64,000 nucleotides of DNA from positions 28,800,193 to 28,864,192 of the forward strand of contig NC_092354.1 in NCBI RefSeq assembly GCF_963676685.1, in the 5' to 3' direction. The translations under genes were made by a program, and so were the position numbers. The stretch's first letter is position 1. Each line of letters opens with the position of its first letter. The stretch comes from Mytilus edulis (Eukaryota; Mollusca; Bivalvia; Mytilida; Mytilidae). The notes under the pieces were generated by a model. That model saw only the letters and a program-made list of their open reading frames with translations. It was not told where the DNA came from and did no database searches. Below, piece by piece: positions 57,671-64,000 of this stretch.

Positions 57671-58800
57671 CACAGGTGCTTGAGGACAGGATCCTGTATG
57701 AGCCCCAAATAGTAGTCCCTCCCCCTTTTTTTTATATTTTTTTTTTAATCATAAATCTCAGATTTTTCTATATATATCCCTTATTTGTACTTATTTGTAC
57801 CATATATATACTAATATACCATATTTATACTCTAAATATGCATGTTTACTATCAACGTGAATCTCGACTATAGAGCGAAGCGAAAGGTTGCCAACTTCGT
57901 TTCAAGAAATTGGGGCAATGGTCAGGAAAAATTGTTTTAAAATCTAATAAAATGTCTCTTACCGGTCTAATCAACGAGTACTTGCTGTTCCTACATAATT
58001 ATCCTTATCGAATATCAATATCCAGACATAATATATTACTGTTTAAACACTTTTAATTAGTTTTTTCGCTGGCGGTGTTGCTGTTTTTTGGTCCATTCAA
58101 CTTCGATCAACGGAAGTTACAAAACAACGACATCTGTGTGGTCTTCAGCTCAAGAAGGATAACTCCACTTGAAAACGCGGGAAATTAGATGAGTTCCGGG
58201 GTAGAAAAAGTCAGAGATTTTCGAAATGTTTACATTCGAAATTCTCTTATGTTTTCTTATCCAGCATATACCCCGGAACTCATCTAATTTCCCGCGTTTT
58301 CATGTGGAGTTATCCTTCTTGAGCTGAAGACCACACAGATGTCGTTGTTTTGTAACTTCCGTTGATCGAAGTTGAATGGACCAAAAAACAGCAACACCGC
58401 CAGCGAAAAAACTAATTAAAAGTGTTTAAACAGTAATATATTATGTCTGGATATTGATATTCGATAAGGATAATTATGTAGGAACAGCAAGTACTCGTTG
58501 ATTAGACCGGTAAGAGACATTTTATTAGATTTTAAAACAATTTTTCCTGACCATTGCCCCAATTTCTTGAAACGAAGTTGGCAACCTTTCGCTTCGCTCT
58601 ATAGTCGAGATTCACGTTGATAGTAAACATGCATATTTAGAGTATAAATATGGTATATTAGTATATATATGGTACAAATAAGTACAAATAAGGGATATAT
58701 ATAGAAAAATCTGAGATTTATGATTAAAAAAAAAATATAAAAAAAGGGGGAGGGACTACTATTTGGGGCTCATACAGGATCCTGTCCTCAAGCACCTGTG
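57671..58800. mobile_element. foldback element: 1130-bp near-perfect palindrome with 8-bp target duplication
   Basis: Arms 57671-58203 and 58269-58800 are inverted copies, about 532 bp each; the only difference I saw is the length of A/T runs near 57728/58740. The spacer is about 65 bp. Tips are CACAGGTGCTTGAGG, and the same eight bases, GAAAAATG, flank both sides (57663-57670 and 58801-58808). An 8-bp duplication fits hAT- or P-type insertion, and long identical arms fit a foldback element. Each arm holds a CpG-containing part (cgctggcggtgttgctg) next to the spacer, possibly a promoter read in both directions. No ORF of note. Confidence 0.85.
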
Positions 58801-59074
58801 GAAAAATGGGCTTCATACCCCAAGCCGATGTGTAATTATAATCATTCTGATCTATTCTCCGAGTAAAATATATATATTTAAATAGTTTGTTTCCTTTATT
58901 AAATATTTGGTTATTTGAAGATGCAACAAAAAGTACATTTAAATAAAGATCAGCAATAATTTCCCGATGACTGAAATTTTTATTTCTGTTTACAGAATTA
59001 CTTCCCTTTGAAAGTCACTTGTGCGTTTGTAAACAATGTCGGACACAAAAAAATTGTGAAACACGTTAACTTTG

Positions 59075-59385
59075 ACTCAAAAGTGCTAGCGTGTAGAAAT
59101 GATGAATTTTTGGGTCAAGTTAACGTACAGAAAGCTGAATATTAATATTTTTCGAAAACTGCTACTCGGTTCATGTTGTTAATACCGTTTAAGTGTTAGA
59201 CGTTGTAATATCTGAAGGTCAAAGTATTTTTGGCACAATTCAGTTGAAAATCTCCGTTTATGTATTTAATCTTTTTATTCAAAGGAGGCGAGTAGCACTT
59301 TTCTAATACTTTGGTATATAAGCTATCCACAGATAACAATATTAAGAAAAACAAGACTGTCTACACGCTAGCACTTTTGAGTTTA
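59075..59385. repeat. inverted repeat of ~23 bp inside the insertion
   Basis: 'actcaaaagtgctagcgtgt' near 59077 and its complement, 'acacgctagcacttttgag', near 59364 enclose about 265 bp. It may mark a small TIR element, but I see no clear target duplication. Confidence 0.45.
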
Positions 59386-59608
59386 CTGTTTTCACGTTTA
59401 TAAATAGATTTTGAGTGTCACGTGATAACCACGTGATAATTTGAGAATGTTATTTTTGAAAACGAAAATTTATATTGTCAACTTACTAGCAAAACTAAAA
59501 AATATAACAAATTACACTATAAATGAGTCAAAAAGTCTTTTTATTAAAAGTCGAAATTTAAGTATCATTTTTTTATTTTTTCGAAAATACAGCATTAACA
59601 TACCCGCG

Positions 59609-60645
59609 CTTTAGAATATGGTCGATTTCTAAAATTATCAAAAAAGTTATAAAATTTTAGACAAATGTAGAAAAAATATTATTAAAACCAATAACAGGTC
59701 TGTTTTGACTGTCAATAAAATTCTCTATAGAATATGGTCGATTTCTAAAATTATCAACTTTATAGGCAAATATAGAAAAAATACTATTAAACCAATGACA
59801 GGTCTGCTTTTACTGTCAATATAAGTACCTATAGAATATGGTCGATTTCTAAAATTATCAAAAAAAATATTAAATTTTAGACAAATGTAGAAAAAATATT
59901 ATCAAACCAATCACAGGCCTATTTTTACTGTCAATAAAATTCTCTATAGAATATGGTCGATTTCTAAAATTATCAAATTAAAAGGCAAATGAAGAAAAAA
60001 TATTATTAAACCAGCGACAGGTCTGTTTTTACTGTCAATATAATTACCTATAGAATATGGTCGATTTCTAAAATTATCAAAAAAGTTAAAAAATTTTAGA
60101 CAAATGTAACAAAAATATTATTAAAACCAATGAAAGGTCTGTTTTTACTGTCAATAAATTCTCTATAGAATATGGTCGATTTCTAAAATTATCAAATTGA
60201 TAGGCAAATGTAGAAAAAATATTATTAAACCAATGACAGGTCTGTTTTTACTGTCAATATAATTACCTTAAGAATATGGTCGATTTCTAAAATTATCAAA
60301 AAAAATATCAAATTATAGGCAAATGTAGAAAAAATATTATTAAACCAATAACAGGTATGTTTTTATTGTCAATAAAATTCTCTATAGAATATGGTTGATT
60401 TCTAAAATTATCAAAAAAGTCATAAAATTTTTGGCAAATGAAGAAAAAATATTATTAAACCAATGACAGGTCTGTTTTTACTGTCAATAAAATTCTCTAC
60501 AGAATATGGTCGATTTCTAAAATTATCCAATTAATAGGCAAATGTAGAAAAAATATTATTAAACCAATGACAGGTCTGTTTTTACTGTCAATATAAGTAC
60601 CTATAGAATATGGTCGATTTCTAAAATTATCCAAAAAAATATCAA
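59609..60645 (+). repeat. continuation of the second satellite
   Basis: The interrupted monomer resumes at 'ttagaatatggtcg' and about nine units follow with the same alternation of long and short types. Confidence 0.85.
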
Positions 60646-60932
60646 ATATCGTTTGTTTTCTCTTATTTTTGAGTGTAAATTCACATTGCGATAAGACGTG
60701 TCACGGTACTTGTCTATCCCAAATTCATGTATTTGGTTTTGATGTTATATATATATGTTATATTTGTTATTCTCGTGGGATTTTGTCTATATGTGTTACA
60801 TTTTAGTGTTATGTCGTTGTTCTCCTCTTATATTTAATGCGTTTCCCTCGGTTTTAGTTTGTTATCCCGATTTTGTTTTTTGTCCATGGATTTATGAGTT
60901 TTGAACAGCGGTATACTACTGTTGCCTTTATT
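60646..60932 (+). mobile_element. ~287-bp dispersed element inserted in a satellite monomer
   Basis: A satellite unit is cut after 'atatcaaat' and resumes at 'tttaggcaaatgtag'. The insert runs from 'atcgtttgttttctcttatt' to 'actactgttgccttta'. I know this sequence ('gataagacgtgtcacggtac', 'gttgttctcctcttatattt', 'ggatttatgagttttgaaca') as a common mussel interspersed repeat, probably SINE-like. The exact target duplication is unclear. Confidence 0.6.
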
Positions 60933-61013
60933 TAGGCAAATGTAGAAAAAATATTATTAAACCAATGACAGGTCTGTTTTTACTGTCAATATAATTACCT
61001 ATAGAATATGGTC
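60933..61013 (+). repeat. last partial unit of the second satellite
   Basis: Less than one monomer, ending in 'ctatagaatatggtcg'; the array stops at 61013. Confidence 0.8.
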
Positions 61014-61435
61014 GCCTTCGAGGTCTTAAAATTTCATAATTTAACTACCGAGATTGGAGAACTCCGATAATTCACTCATATTCAGGTAAGAATCTGTTTC
61101 TCTAATTTTTTAAAACAACAAAATTTTAATTTTAATGTCAAATTCTCCCAACCTTTCTATCCGCCTGTTTCGTTTTCCATTGGGAGATTACTACGCATCT
61201 TGTTGCCATGGTTGCAAATGAAATATATTTTAAATCATGAAAAAAGTCAAACAAATCAGTAACTTAATATTTTATAATATTAACCAAGTATTTCAGTAAT
61301 AGGACAATATTTTTAATTCAACAAATTGTTCATAATTTCCTACAAAATAACGTGTCCACCGAAATATCAGCGCGGATGGATCTACAAAACTAACTACAGC
61401 AATGGCGGAACAGCTGTTCACCGTTCATATATCTC
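61014..61435. other. DNA between the satellite and the recombinase gene
   Basis: A donor-like TTCAG|GTAAGAA lies at 61084 on the plus strand after a short stretch without an open frame: it could end a non-coding first exon, but nothing supports transcription. Confidence 0.3.
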
Positions 61436-63072
61436 TTATTCCTGGGAACTATCACTGTCAAATATGACCCTCCTACGTGTCCTTTGCTGAGGGTTATTGT
61501 CAGGTACGCTATGTATGTTGATGTTGAATGTTCCTCCATATATTGAGGCCCCGAAAATATAGTTAAGCCCGGCAGGTGCGACTTGACCTTGTCCAACTGA
61601 GATCTGCCTCTCGGATGTTGTTGTTGTTTGATGGATATTTCTTTCTCCCATGTTATTGTCTATCGTGACCAATGTTTGTGATGCCTGAATTCTGTCATCG
61701 CAGCCACCAAGAATACAACTGGCGATTTCTTTATGTTTACTTGGATTAAGTTTAGAGTAGCTAGAAATGCTTTGGATATTTCTGTGTCCAGATATCTGAA
61801 ATGTCAGAGAAAAACAAAAAACAATCTTCATGAGAAACCATAATAAAAGCACATATAAAATAAAGTGTTACAATCGTACACAAAGTACACATGAGAAATT
61901 CTTGCGTTTATTTTTTTACATGTTTTAGGAATAATGCTTTTGACATTTTTAAATTCTGGACGGGATATATATATACATGTATATGACTGAATCCTGACAA
62001 CATTATTGAACTTACCAGTTACAGATTACTCCACTGACACTTGTTTCTATCCACCTTCAAATTGATAGAAACAAGTGCTTGTGGATTAGTTTTAGTAAAA
62101 GAATGAGAAATTAGGATGTGGATTAGTTTTAAAAAATGAAAGAGAAATTGGGATGTGGTTAAGAAAAAAAATCAGGATTTAGGGACGACACCTCAGATTC
62201 TGACCTATCCCCCTACAATATTTTCCTCCGCTTTCAATTGAGATGCTGCATGTATAATACAAGGTTTAGTTTTTTACAAAAAATAAATAATGCAGTTTGT
62301 GTAATTTACATGATTTCCACTTCCATTTTCATTTAGAGGCATTAAAAAACATCACCTATTTTTCGGGATGTGTAATGGCGGATCATTCACAAATACCTTG
62401 ACTACTTTGTCCTGTGAGAATCAAAATATTTCATGGTTTGGACCTTAATGCCATTATTAAATAACACATGAGAGCTTGTCACAGTTAAATTAAATTCACA
62501 TAGCACAATAAATATTTTTTTCTTTATAATAATTGGAATTAGTTTATTAAAAGAGGGACGAAAGATACCAAAGGGACAGTTAAACTCATAAATCCAAAAC
62601 AAACTGACAACGCCATGGCTAAAAATAAAAAAGACAAACAGAAAAACAATAGTACACACGACACAACATAGAAAACTAAAGAATAAACAACACAACCCCA
62701 CCAAAAACTAGGGGTGATCTTAGGTGCTCCGGAAGGGTAAGCAGATCCTGCTCCACATGTTGCACCCGTCGTGTTGCTTAAGTGATTACAAATCCGGTAA
62801 ATAGTCTAATTCGGTAGGTCATATTCATGAAAGGGAAGGGGATTGTAGTTACGACGTAAGGAACATATCCGATATCATTTGTGAAACGGTTATTCCATAA
62901 CGGTCAACCAACTCGTGATGGCGTATTACCTGCTTTATATTGTTATGCTCGACTCCTGCATCATCCAGCTTCTGGAGCATAAAACGTCGAGCAGAATGAT
63001 TTGTTAGATGCCTTTCTGCTCCTTCATCCTGATCATCAATTTCAGTCCTGTTTTCCACTTCTTTTATAATAC
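61436..63072 (-). CDS. tyrosine recombinase-like gene (Crypton/integrase type), last two exons
   Basis: Exon 62930-63072 (acceptor TTCTAG, donor AAGCAG|GTAATA) and exon 61436-61795 (acceptor ATTTCAG, stop at 61436-61438) join in phase 0. The joined peptide reads ..HLTNHSARRFMLQKLDDAGV, NNIKQISGHRNIQSISSYSKL.. This holds the second half of a tyrosine recombinase site: H-x-x-R in NHSAR, the GH of ISGHRN, and the nucleophile Tyr in SSYSKL, with normal spacing. Such enzymes cut and rejoin DNA through a 3'-phosphotyrosine; in animals they come from Crypton or DIRS-type elements or their domesticated relatives. After the Tyr there are about 100 further residues, Ser/Thr/Gln-rich, with a late YIFGASIYGGTFNINIHSV and a basic-acidic end (RTRRRVIFDSDSSQE). 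The first Arg and the N-terminal DNA-binding part must lie beyond 63.1 kb or outside the window. The exons look intact. Confidence 0.65.
62035..62165 (+). repeat. hairpin and short duplication in the recombinase intron
   Basis: ACTTGTTTCTATC and GATAGAAACAAGT (about 62039-62077) form a 13-bp stem with a loop of about 13 bases. Beyond it 'tgtggattagttttaaaaaa' plus 'gagaaattgggatg' is tandemly repeated twice. Confidence 0.5.
62548..62740 (+). repeat. full copy of the 'gggacgaaagataccaaaggga' element in the intron
   Basis: Sister of 4285-4440, with 'aacgccatggctaaaaataa' in addition. It lies between the two recombinase exons. Confidence 0.65.
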
Positions 63073-63099
63073 CTAGAATAACAAACAGAAATCATTTAA

Positions 63100-63660
63100 G
63101 TTTTGACAGTTTGACTTTTGATAAAGTTGTTGAAAATATTAATTTTATATATATAGATGTACATGTTGTGAAAATGTATGTATGAGAAATTGCTCATTGT
63201 CGAAGTCCTCATTGAGACTTAATTGTAAAGACCATCAACAAAAGTGTTGTTTTTAAATGATAATAATTTCTCTGTTTTGAATTTCTATGTATTAATTTGA
63301 ATTTTGTTTGATGAAGACATCAACTATCTATTTATTTTTAAGAGTTATTGGTAAAGTTATACTTATGTACTGAGGGATTAAAAGAGAAAATGTATTTCAC
63401 AATTGTCAGAAAATACATATTTTTTTTTCTTATGTATTGATATCTATTCTTACTTTGTTTTGATCATGAGTAAATCATTTGAGTTCTCTAATCAAGGTAG
63501 CTTAATTATGGAATTTTAGGCTGAGCCTTGAAAGAATCTGTTTCTATATTTTTTTTATAACTTAAAAACAAAAATTTAGATCATACATCAACCAACCCAT
63601 TTCGAAAGAAAAGTGTTCTCCTCACTAGTGAAATACACGATCATTAATGTAATTGGAATT
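63100..63660. other. AT-rich intronic or intergenic DNA
   Basis: No upstream recombinase exon seen here; frames are short and without splice borders. Confidence 0.35.
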
Positions 63661-63667
63661 ATATTTA

Positions 63668-63736
63668 ACCTTGTTAGTATAACTGTAGTACACTTATCTA
63701 TCGATGAGTGATCCAGGTTCGAATCCTGGGCAAGGT
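63668..63736 (+). tRNA. tRNA-like gene or tRNA pseudogene (Asp-like body), 6-base anticodon loop
   Basis: 69 bases fold into a full cloverleaf: acceptor stem ACCTTGT/GCAAGGT (7 pairs, one T-G), D stem GTAT/GTAC, anticodon stem CTTAT/ATGAG (one T-G), T arm CCAGG-TTCGAAT-CCTGG. The B box GGTTCGAATCC (63716-63726) matches the RNA polymerase III consensus. The start TTAGTATA resembles tRNA-Asp. The anticodon loop is CTATCG, six instead of seven bases, and the variable loop has four, so the anticodon is undefined (ATC if one base is lost after it). No T run follows directly. I call it tRNA-like, probably a pseudogene or a SINE head. Confidence 0.5.
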
Positions 63737-64000
63737 AAATTAACTGATGGCCAATTACAATAATTGGAAATTTAAATTCCCATTTTGTTTGTTTGTGTTA
63801 CTATATATAGCTATTTAAAAGTTATCTAAGTTTTAAATTTGGTTGTGAATTTTAATTTGATCAAGACTAAGGCCCATACTTTAAAACTTTTGAAAACTCA
63901 TTAGTAAATAATGTTACATGGTACATGTAGGACTTGTAATTTGGTACAAAATCCAGAATTTTTGTTTTATTAACCTTTTTATTTAGCTCTTAACCACACC
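63737..64000. other. AT-rich end of window
   Basis: Nothing recognised. If the tRNA-like sequence is the head of a SINE, its body would lie here, but I know no other copy in the window. Confidence 0.35.

Larger units (their letters stand above)
53314..59608. mobile_element. 6295-bp TIR insertion splitting the second satellite
   Basis: Left tip CGCGGGTAGGTTAATGC and right tip (inverted) CGCGGGTATGTTAATGC are short inverted repeats of about 20 bp. The satellite monomer is cut between 'attacct' and 'ttagaatatgg' and continues in phase on the other side, so the boundaries are exact. A CT dinucleotide (53312-53313, 59609-59610) could be a 2-bp target duplication. I find no transposase or other supported ORF inside: the left 4.3 kb are AT-rich and non-coding, then come the foldback element and 0.8 kb with another inverted repeat. 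It may be a large non-autonomous element or one whose genes have decayed. Confidence 0.6.

Overview
The window reads as nuclear DNA of a marine bivalve, most likely a mussel of the genus Mytilus. It is AT-rich, its coding sequence is broken into short exons with clean GT/AG borders, and it is crowded with dispersed repeats that I know from mussel genomes (the 'accactgggtcgatgcc' family, the 'agatgtggtatgattgccaatgagaca' type, the 'gggacgaaagataccaaaggga' family, the 'tgccactggacgttaagcaac' family). The species is an inference; no database could be searched.

Layout. 0-6 kb: dispersed repeats, one unrecognised terminal exon and two lone, inverted relatives of a satellite found 40 kb away. 6.1-8.6 kb: a three-exon gene (minus its 5' end) whose exons join perfectly in frame, followed by a 50-bp minisatellite. 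10.7-15.1 kb: a decayed gene with a MADS/SRF-like box and a zinc-finger-like tail, a small membrane-anchor gene, and a frameshifted coding fragment. 16.4-28.8 kb: the centrepiece, two nearly identical head-to-tail copies of a ~6.3 kb DNA transposon. In each, three minus-strand exons (PHD finger, OTU-type cysteine protease, MULE transposase) join in frame into one predicted protein of 1094 residues. The second copy keeps both ~105-bp terminal inverted repeats, which are built of decamers. 29.2-30.6 kb: 3' part of an LTR retroelement with polypurine tract and a gag-like frame but no pol. 30.6-42.6 kb: old dispersed repeats and coding fragments (a first exon, a Gln-rich gene, a transposase fragment, an integrase tail, a small TA-flanked MITE).

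43.0-61.0 kb is satellite DNA: a ~180-bp family (with a 100-N assembly gap) abuts a ~105-118-bp family, both with higher-order repeats of about 1.8 kb. The second array is split by a 6295-bp insertion with CGCGGGTA... inverted ends. That insertion itself carries a 1130-bp almost perfect palindrome flanked by an 8-bp target duplication (nested transposition). 61.4-63.1 kb holds the last two exons of a tyrosine-recombinase-like gene with the H-x-x-R box, the GH and the Tyr. A tRNA-like cloverleaf with a perfect B box lies at 63.7 kb.

Most coding sequence here belongs to selfish elements, at different ages: the PHD-OTU-MULE pair is intact and recent, while most other coding remnants carry frameshifts, several of them in homopolymers, so part of that decay could be assembly error.
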